64,000 nt of DNA, taken from VBCK01 sp035511515. GTDB lineage: Bacteria; Pseudomonadota; Gammaproteobacteria; Burkholderiales; Burkholderiaceae_F. This document shows positions 8,684-18,620 of this stretch, piece after piece; within the stretch, counting starts at the first letter, position 1, and each line of letters begins with the position of its first letter. The translations under genes were made by a program, and so were the position numbers. The notes under the pieces are model-generated. The model was not told where the DNA came from. It was given only the letters and a program-made list of their open reading frames with translations, and made no database searches. Location: the NCBI GenBank assembly GCA_035511515.1, contig DATKFG010000030.1, forward strand, positions 12,311 through 76,310, given 5' to 3'.

Positions 8684-8697
8684 TGTCACATGTGACA
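8684..8697. promoter_or_regulatory. Perfect 14-base palindrome upstream of the hydrolase gene
   Basis: TGTCACATGTGACA is fully self-complementary and lies between the end of mnmC and the hydrolase start, in the expected promoter zone of the hydrolase. It looks like a dimeric repressor site (TetR-, MarR- or GntR-type); regulator not in the vicinity. Confidence 0.5.
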
Positions 8698-8702
8698 ACC
8701 CT

Positions 8703-10634
8703 TTAAGGTGGTCGCGGCTGCAGCGTGCGCAGTCGCCGCAGCAGGAATCTGGCCGGGTCGACGCTCGCCGCCAGCGAGCGCTCGAGCGGCAACGGCTCGC
8801 CCTCGATCAGGCACGCGACCAGCTCGCCCAGCACGGGCGCCAGTACCAGGCCGCGTGATCCGAGCGCAAAGCTGCAGTAGAGACCCTCGCGCCTGGGTAA
8901 ATCGGCCAGGTGCGCTCCTTGCAGGGTCGTTCGCGCGGCGAGCCCGGCGCGCTCATCGGCTACGGCGCCGGTCAGCGGCGTGCGGTCCGTTGCAACGCAG
9001 CGTATTGCGTCGAAACCGCCCTCGATCCGAACCGGCACGGGCTGCGCGAGCAGCTTCGACAGCCGCTCCAGGTTGCTTTCGTGCGCGGTTTGTTCTGTGA
9101 TGCCCGGCCCCTGATCAGCTCCGATCGGCTCGTACGTGGCCCCGACCGTGACGCGGCCATCCAGCCCGGGGACGACGGTCCCCCGCCCCGCGATGCCGGC
9201 GCGAAGGCACGCGAGTTCCCCGGCCGCGAGACGCGAGATCCGGCCGCGAATCGGCCGTATCGGGGCGAACCGCGCTTCGAGCAGGCGCGGCGCGTCCATG
9301 GCCGAGGCGATCACAACAACCGGCGCGCGGGCAATCGGCCTCGTAGGGCCCTCGACCAGCCACGCATCGGATTGCCGCTCGATTCGGATCGCCTGCTGGC
9401 GGTTATGCAGCCGGATTGCGGGCGCGTGGGCGAGCATCGCGCGGCACCAGGCCGCGGCCGAGACCACGGCGCCGTCGGCAAACCACAGCCCGCCGCCCCG
9501 CGGCCGCAATCCGACCACCTCGGTCGCCTCCGACACACGACACGAGCGCACGAACTCGGCGGGCCATCCGTGCTGCTGCAACTGCTGCGGCCACCGTTCC
9601 TCGGCAGGCCCGTCGTCGGCGAGCTGCAGAACCCCGGTCGGTTCCATCAGCGGCTCGTCCGCGTGCAGGCCATCGAGCTGACGTCGGCCGAACAGAAAGC
9701 CCGCGCGCGACAGTCGCGCGCTGTGGCTGTCGTCGGCCGCCAGCGTCGGGTGCAGCAGGCCTGACGGCAGCGCCGAGGCCCCACTGGCCGCCTGCGGGCC
9801 TTCATTGAGCACGGTGACCTGCCAACCGCGGCCGGCCAGGGCCATCGCACAGGCACAACCGGCGAGCCCCGCGCCGATCACGATTGCTTCGCGCGCGCCC
9901 GCGTAGGGCGACGGCGGATCGTGCCGTCGGGTCCTGAAGCGCGGCGCATAGCGCGCGACCAGCATGTGGCGCTTGGTGCCAAAGCCTTCGCGCAGCCCGA
10001 CCTCGAAGCCCCCCGCGGCCAGCGCATCGCGCACCGCCCGCGCCGCGGTCCAGCTGGCGAGCGTGGCATCAGGCCGCGCGAGTCTGGACAAGGCCCTGAG
10101 CAACGCAGCGTCCCACAGCTCCGGGTTGCGGTCCGGGGCGAAGCCGTCCAGGTAGAACGCGTCGGCGCCCAGCATCAGCTCCGGAACGATCGCGCGGGCA
10201 TCGCCAAAACCCAGCGTCAAGGTGATCGCGCCGGAATCGAACGACAGACGATGCAGGCCCGACAGCGGCGGCGGCCAGGCCCGCGCCAGCTCGGCCGCGA
10301 GCGCAGCCAGCGGGGACGGCGCGCAACGCGCCAGTTCGCAAGCCGGCAGCGGATGGCGCTCAATCGACGCGAAATGCAGGCGGCGCGGCCTGCGCGGATC
10401 GTCGCGCCATGCCCGCCAGGTGGCCAGGAAGTTGGTGCCCAGCCCAAAGCCGGTCTCGACGATCACGAACTGCTCGCGCCCGCCCCAGCGAGACGGAAGG
10501 TCGTTGCCGTGCAGGAACACATGCTGCGCCTGGCCGAGCGCGCCGCTGCGGCTGGCGTACACGTCGCCATAGCGGCGCGAGAAGGGCGCGCCGCCCGCGT
10601 CGAACTGCAGATCCTCGACCTCGATCCCGGGCAT
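8703..10634 (-). CDS. mnmC: Bifunctional tRNA modification protein MnmC
   Basis: 643 residues from ATG (normal about 660). The amino-terminal methyltransferase domain (residues 1-240) carries the SAM motif VETGFGLGTNFLAT and the DAFYLDGFAPDRNPELW signature; the carboxy-terminal FAD oxidase domain opens with VIGAGLAGCACAMALAGRG (about residue 257) and ends with FALGSRGLVLAPVLGE. MnmC turns the cmnm5(s2)U34 wobble base of certain tRNAs first to nm5 and then to mnm5. The gene lies 20 bases after the CoA-transferase stop on the same strand, but this is likely coincidental read-through rather than shared function. Confidence 0.93.
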   Translation of the reverse strand: MPGIEVEDLQFDAGGAPFSRRYGDVYASRSGALGQAQHVFLHGNDLPSRWGGREQFVIVETGFGLGTNFLATWRAWRDDPRRPRRLHFASIERHPLPACELARCAPSPLAALAAELARAWPPPLSGLHRLSFDSGAITLTLGFGDARAIVPELMLGADAFYLDGFAPDRNPELWDAALLRALSRLARPDATLASWTAARAVRDALAAGGFEVGLREGFGTKRHMLVARYAPRFRTRRHDPPSPYAGAREAIVIGAGLAGCACAMALAGRGWQVTVLNEGPQAASGASALPSGLLHPTLAADDSHSARLSRAGFLFGRRQLDGLHADEPLMEPTGVLQLADDGPAEERWPQQLQQHGWPAEFVRSCRVSEATEVVGLRPRGGGLWFADGAVVSAAAWCRAMLAHAPAIRLHNRQQAIRIERQSDAWLVEGPTRPIARAPVVVIASAMDAPRLLEARFAPIRPIRGRISRLAAGELACLRAGIAGRGTVVPGLDGRVTVGATYEPIGADQGPGITEQTAHESNLERLSKLLAQPVPVRIEGGFDAIRCVATDRTPLTGAVADERAGLAARTTLQGAHLADLPRREGLYCSFALGSRGLVLAPVLGELVACLIEGEPLPLERSLAASVDPARFLLRRLRTLQPRPP

Positions 10635-10654
10635 GGCGCAGGAAACCCGCCCGG

Positions 10655-12670
10655 CTAAGCGCGAAGGCGGCGCCCGAGGTCGTGCAGTTGCAGGTGCGCC
10701 TCGTCGGCGCTCTCGAAAATATGCGGCGCCACGCCGCGCTGGTGCAGCGCCTGGCCCAGTTTCAAGCGCAGGAAGGCGCTGGTGGTGTAGCGCGTCACAT
10801 CGATATAAAAGCGCTGCGTCAGGTCGCCCACCATGTCCGAGTACGCGTCGATGACCTCGGGCCACAGCATGAAATTCTCGTAGTTGACGATGGCAAAGAC
10901 CTTCCGCTGCAGCGGACCGATGCGCTGCTCGACCGCGGCGCGGATCGCCTCCACATCCTCGCGGCGGCGAACCACGTAACCCTCGAAGTTGATGAACAGG
11001 ATGTTCTGCTGCTCATCGTAGAACAGCCGCTGCGCCAGCGGAACGCGCAACAGATCCTCGCGCAGCCCCATTGCCGCCGGCTGGAAGATGCGCTCGTCCA
11101 TCGTTCGCGGCGCGCCGTTGATAATCGGCTTGAACTGCATCCGCGCCAGGATGTCCTGCTCGATGTTCACGCCGGGGGCCACCTCGGTCAGCTCCAGCCC
11201 CTGCACGGTCAGCGCAAAGACGCAACGCTCGGTGACGTACAGCACCGGCTGGCCGCGCAGCGCCGAGTAGCTGCCGCTGAACGTGCGTTGCTCCACCTCC
11301 TGCACGAACTTGCACATTCCGGTCTGGTCCAGGATTCTGAGCTGTCCGCCGCCGCAATCGACCTGCAGGCGACCGGCGCAAAAGGTTCCGACAAACACGA
11401 CCTTCTTGGCGTTCTGGCTGATGTTGATGAAACCGCCCGCGCCCGCCAGCTTGTTTCCGAACCGGCTGACGTTCACATTGCCCTCGCGGTCGGCCTGCGC
11501 CAGCCCCAGGAATGCGAGATCCAGGCCGCCGCCGTCGTACAGGTCGAACTGGTACGGCTGGTCGATGACGGCGTGCGTGTTGGTGGCGGCTCCGAAATTC
11601 AGTCCGCCGGCGGGAATTCCGCCGATGACCCCGGGTTCGGCCGTCAGCGTGATCAGATCGACGATCCGCTCTTCGGCGGCGACCTCGGCGATGCCTTCGG
11701 GCATGCCGATGCCCAGATTCACCACGCCGTTGGGCCGCAACTCCATCGCCGCGCGGCGCGCGATGATCTTGCGCTCGCTCATCGCCATGGCGCCGATCGA
11801 AGTGGCCGGAACGCGGATCTCGCCGGCGAAGGCCGGGTCGTAGGGCACCGCGAACGTCTGCCAGTGGTGCTCGGGCCCGGCAAGCACGACGCAGTCGACC
11901 AGCACCCCGGGAATTTTCACCTGACGCGGATTGAGCGATCCGCGCTCGGCCACACGCTCGACCTGAACGATCACGACCCCGCCCGAATTGCGCACCGCGG
12001 TCGCGATCGACAGCGCCTCCAGCGTCAAGGCCTCTTTTTCCATCGTCACGTTGCCGTCGGAATCGGCGGTCGTGCCGCGGACGATGCCGATATCGATCGG
12101 GAACGTCCGGTACAGCAGGCATTCCTCGCCGTGAATCGTGATCAGCTCGACCAGTTCCTCGGTGGTGCGCGCGTTGAGTTTTCCACCCCCGAAGCGCGGG
12201 TCGACGAACGTGCCAAGTCCCACGCGTGACAGGTGGGCCGGCCGGTGCGCGGCGATGTCGCGGTACAGGTGAGTGATCACGCCCTGCGGCAGGTTATAAG
12301 CCTCGATGCGGTCGTCGATCGCCAGCTGCTGCAGCGCCGGCACCAGGCCCCAGTGCCCGCCGATCACGCGCCGCACCAGTCCTTCGTGCCCGAGATGGTT
12401 CAGGCCCCGCTGCTTGCCGTCTCCCTGGCCGCCCGCGTAGACCAGCGTCAGGTTGCGCGGCCTGCCGGCGCCCTGCGCATTGCGGTCCTCCGTCGACAGG
12501 TACAGCTGTTCCAGCGCGACCGCGATCGATTCGGCAAATCCGATGCCGACGAACCCGCCGGTTGCAACCGTATCGCCGTCGCGGATCAGGCGAACCGCGT
12601 CCTGCGCGCTGACGATCTTGCCGTGCTGCGTGGAGCGCAGCTCGGCCAGAAGCGGGTGACTACTCAACAT
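10655..12670 (-). CDS. Acyl-CoA:acetate/3-ketoacid CoA transferase, fused alpha-beta form with C-terminal extension
   Basis: 671 residues. Both halves of a family I CoA transferase are in one chain: residues 1-290 contain TGGFVGIGFAES and YAGGQGDGKQRGLNHLG; residues 300-540 contain NLGIGMPEGIAEVAAEE and the catalytic Glu345 in TLTAEPGVIGG. This matches the YdiF-type enzymes (about 530 residues), which move CoA between acetyl-CoA and short-chain or 3-keto acids. The last 130 residues are an extra domain ending in an ARRLRA-like tail, with unknown role. It is at the end of a leftward series with a binding protein, a GntP permease and an enhancer-binding regulator, suggesting import and activation of a short hydroxy- or keto acid. 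Confidence 0.85.
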   Translation of the reverse strand: MLSSHPLLAELRSTQHGKIVSAQDAVRLIRDGDTVATGGFVGIGFAESIAVALEQLYLSTEDRNAQGAGRPRNLTLVYAGGQGDGKQRGLNHLGHEGLVRRVIGGHWGLVPALQQLAIDDRIEAYNLPQGVITHLYRDIAAHRPAHLSRVGLGTFVDPRFGGGKLNARTTEELVELITIHGEECLLYRTFPIDIGIVRGTTADSDGNVTMEKEALTLEALSIATAVRNSGGVVIVQVERVAERGSLNPRQVKIPGVLVDCVVLAGPEHHWQTFAVPYDPAFAGEIRVPATSIGAMAMSERKIIARRAAMELRPNGVVNLGIGMPEGIAEVAAEERIVDLITLTAEPGVIGGIPAGGLNFGAATNTHAVIDQPYQFDLYDGGGLDLAFLGLAQADREGNVNVSRFGNKLAGAGGFINISQNAKKVVFVGTFCAGRLQVDCGGGQLRILDQTGMCKFVQEVEQRTFSGSYSALRGQPVLYVTERCVFALTVQGLELTEVAPGVNIEQDILARMQFKPIINGAPRTMDERIFQPAAMGLREDLLRVPLAQRLFYDEQQNILFINFEGYVVRRREDVEAIRAAVEQRIGPLQRKVFAIVNYENFMLWPEVIDAYSDMVGDLTQRFYIDVTRYTTSAFLRLKLGQALHQRGVAPHIFESADEAHLQLHDLGRRLRA

Positions 12671-12692
12671 TGGTTGACTCCTCTAATCGCGG

Positions 12693-12820
12693 CCCTCACC
12701 CCCTCCCCTCTCCCGCTTGCGCGGGCGAGGGGCGATCGGGCGTGCTCGTGCTAAAGACTTCGCGCTTGTGGCGATCGATCGCCCCTCGCCCGCGCAGCGG
12801 GAGAGGGGAGGGGGTGAGGG
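12693..12820. repeat. Long imperfect palindrome (REP-like element)
   Basis: Left arm 12693-12737 starts CCCTCACCCCCTCCCCTCTC and ends GGCGAGGGGCGATC; right arm 12777-12820 is its reverse complement apart from a short internal difference; the loop is 39 bases. It fills the gap between the CoA-transferase and binding-protein genes. Similar CCCTCTCCCGC...GCGGGAGAGGG elements are dispersed in many Gram-negative genomes as REP/BIME-like repeats; the transcript could fold into a very stable hairpin that uncouples the two genes. Confidence 0.75.
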
Positions 12821-12825
12821 CTGGT

Positions 12826-13629
12826 TCAGTTGTTCCAGAGTATCGAGCCGCGCAGGAAGCGGCGCTGCTCGTCCGCGATCGGCTCGACCCTCAACCGACT
12901 GTAGCGAGCCAGAATGCGGTCGAGCGTGCCGTCGTCGCGGATGCTTTTGAGCGCGCCGGCCCAGCGTGCCACCTCGGCCTCGGGCGTGCCCTTCGAGAAC
13001 GCGAGGTAGATCTCGCTGGGCCGCACGATCTGACCGAAGTTCAGCGTCGAGGCGTCCGCGCCGATCTCCTTGTAGGCATGGATCACCATCAGTCTGGGCG
13101 CCAGCCATGCGTCGATGCGACGGTCCTTCATGGCGGTGGCGTTCAGCCATTCCTCGGGCTCCGATTGAATCCTGGAAAAACCGAGCGAGCGCACCAGCGC
13201 CTCGGCTCCGCTGTGAAACAGCACGCCGATCGGCCGGTCCCGGACCTTTTCCAGGCTGGAGACGTCCACGCCCTGTCCGCCGACCAGGATCAGGTCGTCG
13301 GTCACGATCCGGCAGCACCACTGGTAGTGTTCCTCGCGCTCGGGCGTGCGCGTGATCGACAGGATGCCGATATCGGGCTGGCTCAGCGCCAGTTTCTGCG
13401 CGCCGTCCCAGTCCATGTACTCGATGGCCACGCTGGTGTTCAAACGATGCGCCATCTCCAGCACCGCCTCGTGCACCAGGCCCTGGCCGGGTCCTGGCAC
13501 TTCCGCGACCGTGGCCGGCGGCACCTGAAAGGTGTAAGGCGGCAGCTCGGCGGTGATGAATCGCACGGGTTCGGCGTGCCCGGCCAGCGCCACCGACGCG
13601 ATGGCCGCGAACAGGATCAGTCGTTTCAT
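12826..13629 (-). CDS. Periplasmic solute-binding protein (SBP_bac_3-like)
   Basis: 267 residues with a clean signal peptide (KRLILFAAIASVALAGHA-E). The mature part has the two-lobe features of family 3 solute-binding proteins: EPVRFITAELPPYTF at the start, DIGILSITRTPERE for the conserved ITP(T/E)R ligand-binding segment, and the hinge LNATAMKDRRIDAWLA. ABC permease and ATPase partners are absent, so it may be an orphan sensor or scavenger protein acting with the adjacent GntP permease, or may serve a distant ABC system. Distance to gntP-like gene is 16 bases, hence co-transcribed. Confidence 0.75.
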   Translation of the reverse strand: MKRLILFAAIASVALAGHAEPVRFITAELPPYTFQVPPATVAEVPGPGQGLVHEAVLEMAHRLNTSVAIEYMDWDGAQKLALSQPDIGILSITRTPEREEHYQWCCRIVTDDLILVGGQGVDVSSLEKVRDRPIGVLFHSGAEALVRSLGFSRIQSEPEEWLNATAMKDRRIDAWLAPRLMVIHAYKEIGADASTLNFGQIVRPSEIYLAFSKGTPEAEVARWAGALKSIRDDGTLDRILARYSRLRVEPIADEQRRFLRGSILWNN

Positions 13630-13645
13630 CGCTCGGCTCCGGGGT

Positions 13646-15049
13646 TCAAAACGTCCCGAATATCCCGTTCAGGATGATCACGCAGATGCCCGCGAACACG
13701 GTGATGACCGACGCGACCACGAAGATGTCCAGGTACGATTCGCGGTGGGTCAGCCCGCAGATTCCCAGCAGCGTGATCACCGCCCCGTTGTGCGGCATGC
13801 AGTCGAAGCCGCCCGCCGACATGCTGGCAATCCGGTGCATGATCTCCGGACTGACGTGGGCTGCCTGCGCCAGGTTCAGGTAGTAATCGCCGAGCGACGC
13901 CATCGCGATGCTCAGGCCGCCGGAGGCCGATCCGGTGATGGCGGCCAGCACGTTGACCGTGATCGCGATCGATATCACCGGGTCCGAGGTCAGGCTTCTG
14001 ATGCCGTCGCGCACGACCCCGAAGGCCGCCAGGGAGGCGATCACCCCGCCGTAGCCGACCTCCGAGGCGGTATTCAGCATCGGCAGCATCGAACCGAGCG
14101 TTCCTTTGTTCAACGTGTCGACCGGGTTGGCCAGTCGGCGGCGGTTCGTAAGGAACGCGAACAGCGTCGCGCAGGCCACCGCCAGCATGATCGACCAGAT
14201 TCCCGCCACGGCCGAGACCTTGATGCCGCCGTACTTGGCTTGCGACAGGAAGGCGGTGTCCATGGCCGGGATCACCCAGCGGGTGAACAGGAAATTCAGC
14301 CCGATCACCAGCAAGATGGGGATCGACGCCAGCAGAAAGCTGGGCGCCGAGGCCTCCGGCGCAGAGGCGGCCGCGCCCTGATCGTCATGCTGGCCGTAGC
14401 CTTCGCCGGCCGCGCGCGCCCGGTTCGCGCGCCGGTTCAGCCACAGCACGCCGCCCGCGAACATGATGACGCCGCCGATGGTTCCGAGCCCGGGGGCGGC
14501 GAACGGCGTCGTGTGGAAGTACGCGGTCGGAATCGCGTTCTGGATGGCCGGCGTGCCGGGCAGCGCCGTCATCGTGAACGTGAACGAGCCCAGTGCAATG
14601 GCGCCCGGAATCAGGCGCTTGGGGATGTTCTGCTCGCGGAACAGCGACTTGGCGATCGGATACACCGCAAAGGCCACCACGAACAGCGACACGCCGCCGT
14701 AGGTCAACACGCCGCACGCCAGCACGATGGCCAGGATCGCCCGCTTCTGACCGGCCCAGTTCGCGATCTGGCGGGCGATCACCCGGGCCGCGCCCGTGTC
14801 GTCCATCACCTTGCCGAACAGCGCGCCCAGCATGAACAGCGGAAAGAACTTCGCCAGGTACTTGCCCAGCTCGGCCATGAATACCTGCGTGTAGGTGCCC
14901 AACAGCAGCGGGCCCGTGCCTGCGCTGAACAGCACGGCGAGCATCGCCATGATCGGGGCCAAGAGCAGCACGTTGATGCCGCGGTAGGCGAGGAACATCA
15001 ACAGCCCGAGCGACAGGCAGATTCCAAAAATGGCGATAGCGGTCATCAC
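13646..15049 (-). CDS. GntP-family organic acid permease
   Basis: 467 residues, about 12-13 membrane segments. LACGVLTYGGVSLFVVAFAVYPIA and TMTALPGTPAIQNAIPT, then ITGSASGGLSIAM and AGGFDCMPHNGAVITLLGICGLTH near the end, are characteristic of the GntP superfamily, specifically the branch near hydroxybutyrate/short organic acid permeases. Members symport gluconate or related hydroxy acids with protons across the inner membrane. Context (CoA transferase, 3-hydroxybutyrate dehydrogenase, acetoacetate decarboxylase) suggests 3-hydroxybutyrate or acetoacetate as substrate (inference). Confidence 0.82.
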   Translation of the reverse strand: MMTAIAIFGICLSLGLLMFLAYRGINVLLLAPIMAMLAVLFSAGTGPLLLGTYTQVFMAELGKYLAKFFPLFMLGALFGKVMDDTGAARVIARQIANWAGQKRAILAIVLACGVLTYGGVSLFVVAFAVYPIAKSLFREQNIPKRLIPGAIALGSFTFTMTALPGTPAIQNAIPTAYFHTTPFAAPGLGTIGGVIMFAGGVLWLNRRANRARAAGEGYGQHDDQGAAASAPEASAPSFLLASIPILLVIGLNFLFTRWVIPAMDTAFLSQAKYGGIKVSAVAGIWSIMLAVACATLFAFLTNRRRLANPVDTLNKGTLGSMLPMLNTASEVGYGGVIASLAAFGVVRDGIRSLTSDPVISIAITVNVLAAITGSASGGLSIAMASLGDYYLNLAQAAHVSPEIMHRIASMSAGGFDCMPHNGAVITLLGICGLTHRESYLDIFVVASVITVFAGICVIILNGIFGTF

Positions 15050-15122
15050 GTCTCCTCCGTGCCGTGCCTGATGTTTTCTGATCGAACCTTCGCCGCTCGA
15101 GGCGAGATCCAGGCCTTTGTTT

Positions 15123-16589
<1,467 letters not shown>

Positions 16590-16630
16590 GCGAAGCCGGG
16601 TGTGGCGAAGCGATGGTGGATTCTATCCTT

Positions 16631-17806
16631 TCAGTCTGCCCCTTCGCGATGCACGTCGTGCGTGACGAACGGCTGCTCCTCGCCGGGCTTCTCCAGCCAG
16701 TTCGGGTGCTGCAAGGTCGCGCGAATGTCCGACAGGCCCGTGGACCAGTGCTCGTTCATGGTGAGCAAGCTGAACTGGTAGTCCTTCTGGTAGCTCTCGT
16801 ATGGCTTGTCGCGGTAGATCAGGTGGATCACGTTGCGGCGGGCTGCGCAGGCGAGCTGGGCGGCACGCTGGTACCAGGCGCTGCTGCGCGCGGATTCAGG
16901 CACCAGCGCCATCAGCTGATGCAGCAGCCGGCGATAGTTCTGCTCCTCGTGCATGACCGTGGTGATCATCCGGGTCCGGCTCGAGTACTGGATGTCCTTG
17001 TGCCGCACCGCAACCTGAAGCAGGTCGCCGGGGGCCTCTCCCTTGGCGCTCCACAGGTCGATCTGGAAGATCAGCGCATCGTGCCGCGGCGGCGCGGTCA
17101 GCACGTACTGCAGCGGTGTGTTGGACACCAGCCCGCCGTCCCAGTAGAACTCGCCGTCGACCTCGATCGCCGGAAATCCGGGCGGCAGTGCGCTCGAGGC
17201 CATGAAGTGTTCCGGCCCGAGCTTGCGCTCGGCGCTGTCGAAGTAGACCAGGTTGCCGGTGCGCACGTTCACCGCGCCCACTGCCACGCGCATCTCGCCG
17301 GCGCCGTTGAGCCGGTCGAAATCGACGAAACGCTCCAGCGTGGCCCGCAGCGGTCGCGTGTCATAGAAGCTCGCGCCGCGCGGGTCCGGCTGCGTCAGTG
17401 CGTGCGAATACCACGGGCGCGGAACGAAAAAGCCGTTCTGGCCTTCCAGCAGCGCGCGCGTTGCTTCCACCGAGTCGAGCATGACCCGCACGGCGTCGGG
17501 CAGCCCGGCCTGCGCGTCCGGCGTCAGCGCCAGCGTGGGCACCCCCCATGGCTGCCGGCAGATGAATTCCCAGAACGCGCGCAGTTGTTCGACGCGTCGA
17601 TCCGGGGGATTGCCCGCAATCACCGCGGCGTTCAGCGCGCCGATCGAGATGCCTGCGACAAAGTTGGGATGAATCCCGCCTTCGGCCAGCCCCTGATAGA
17701 CGCCGGCCTGATAGGCGCCCAGCGCGCCCCCGCCCTGCAGCACCAGCGCCGTGACCGGATAGTCCAGGTGCGGCGCCCCCACGGCGCGGCCGGCTGGTCG
17801 TTGCAT
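16631..17806 (-). CDS. Patatin-like phospholipase/acyl hydrolase
   Basis: 391 residues from ATG (a longer frame exists but overlaps bdhA). LVLQGGGALGAYQAGV forms the oxyanion hole, GISIGALNAA the Ser nucleophile elbow and DGGLVSNTPL the Asp of the Ser-Asp dyad: all patatin hallmarks. Such enzymes cleave acyl esters in lipids; in Burkholderiales a patatin commonly sits next to bdhA, and some patatins act on intracellular polyhydroxybutyrate or its granule lipids (link inferred). The gene starts 15 bases after the stop of bdhA, so bdhA-patatin are one transcript. Confidence 0.85.
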   Translation of the reverse strand: MQRPAGRAVGAPHLDYPVTALVLQGGGALGAYQAGVYQGLAEGGIHPNFVAGISIGALNAAVIAGNPPDRRVEQLRAFWEFICRQPWGVPTLALTPDAQAGLPDAVRVMLDSVEATRALLEGQNGFFVPRPWYSHALTQPDPRGASFYDTRPLRATLERFVDFDRLNGAGEMRVAVGAVNVRTGNLVYFDSAERKLGPEHFMASSALPPGFPAIEVDGEFYWDGGLVSNTPLQYVLTAPPRHDALIFQIDLWSAKGEAPGDLLQVAVRHKDIQYSSRTRMITTVMHEEQNYRRLLHQLMALVPESARSSAWYQRAAQLACAARRNVIHLIYRDKPYESYQKDYQFSLLTMNEHWSTGLSDIRATLQHPNWLEKPGEEQPFVTHDVHREGAD

Positions 17807-17820
17807 CGATGCGCCGCCGG

Positions 17821-18603
17821 TTATTGCATGAACCAGCCGTGGCTGACGATGAACGACTGGCCCGTCAGCGCGGCCGAAGGGAACGTGCACAGGAAAAGCG
17901 CCAGCTGCGCGACGTCATCGACCGTCGTGAAGACGCCGTCCACCGTGCCGCCCAGCATCACGCGGCGGACCACCTCCTGCTCGCTGATGCCCAGTTCCTT
18001 GGCTTGCTCGGGAATCTGCTTGTCCACCAGCGGCGTGCGCACGAAGCCCGGGCAGATCACGTGCGAGCGCACGTTGTGCGCGGCGCCCTCCTTGGCCAGC
18101 ACGCGTGCCAGCCCCAGCAGTCCGTGCTTGGCGGTCACGTAGGCCGATTTCAGCGGCGAGGCTTCGTGCGAATGCACCGAGCCCATGTAGATCACGATGC
18201 CGCCGCGATTGTTCGGATACATGTACTTCAAGGCAGCCTTGGTCGTCAGGAAGGCGCCATCGACGTGGATCGCCAGCATCTTCTTCCAGTCCGAGAACGA
18301 GTAGTTCTCGATCGGATTGACGATCTGGATGCCGGCGTTGGACACCAGGATGTCGACGCCGCCGAAGGCGCGCGCGACACGGTCGGTTGCGCTGTTGACG
18401 GCCTCCTCGCTGGTAACGTCCATGGCGACGCCGATCGCCTTGCCGCCGGCGTTGCCGATGGCCGTCGCCGCGCTCTGCGCCGCATCCAGGTTCACATCGG
18501 CAATCGCGACGGAAGCGCCCTGGCTGGCGAGCAGTTCGGCGATGCTTTTGCCGATTCCGCTGGCGGCACCGGTCACGATCGCGGATTTTCCCTTCAGGTT
18601 CAT
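17821..18603 (-). CDS. bdhA: D-3-hydroxybutyrate dehydrogenase
   Basis: 260 residues, a classical short-chain dehydrogenase: NAD site TGAASGIG (11-18), NNAG-equivalent SNAG (88-91), catalytic Ser142, Tyr155 and Lys159 (SAYVTAKHG). The substrate region ICPGFVRTPLVDKQIPEQAK and the end FIVSHGWFMQ are diagnostic of D-beta-hydroxybutyrate dehydrogenases. It interconverts D-3-hydroxybutyrate and acetoacetate with NAD, linking PHB turnover to central metabolism. It is 17 bases from the acetoacetate decarboxylase gene and 15 from the patatin gene, forming a tight three-gene operon. Confidence 0.93.
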   Translation of the reverse strand: MNLKGKSAIVTGAASGIGKSIAELLASQGASVAIADVNLDAAQSAATAIGNAGGKAIGVAMDVTSEEAVNSATDRVARAFGGVDILVSNAGIQIVNPIENYSFSDWKKMLAIHVDGAFLTTKAALKYMYPNNRGGIVIYMGSVHSHEASPLKSAYVTAKHGLLGLARVLAKEGAAHNVRSHVICPGFVRTPLVDKQIPEQAKELGISEQEVVRRVMLGGTVDGVFTTVDDVAQLALFLCTFPSAALTGQSFIVSHGWFMQ

Positions 18604-18620
18604 CGTCTGGTCCTTTTACG

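Noticed and set aside
10409..12229. Very long plus-strand open frame opposite the CoA transferase
   Set aside because: It is a codon-position shadow of the minus-strand genes in GC-rich DNA; the translation has Arg/His/Asp-biased composition and no family features.
15050..15122. Sigma54 (-24/-12) promoter upstream of the GntP permease gene
   Set aside because: Reading the minus strand, GG and GC elements do not occur at the right spacing.
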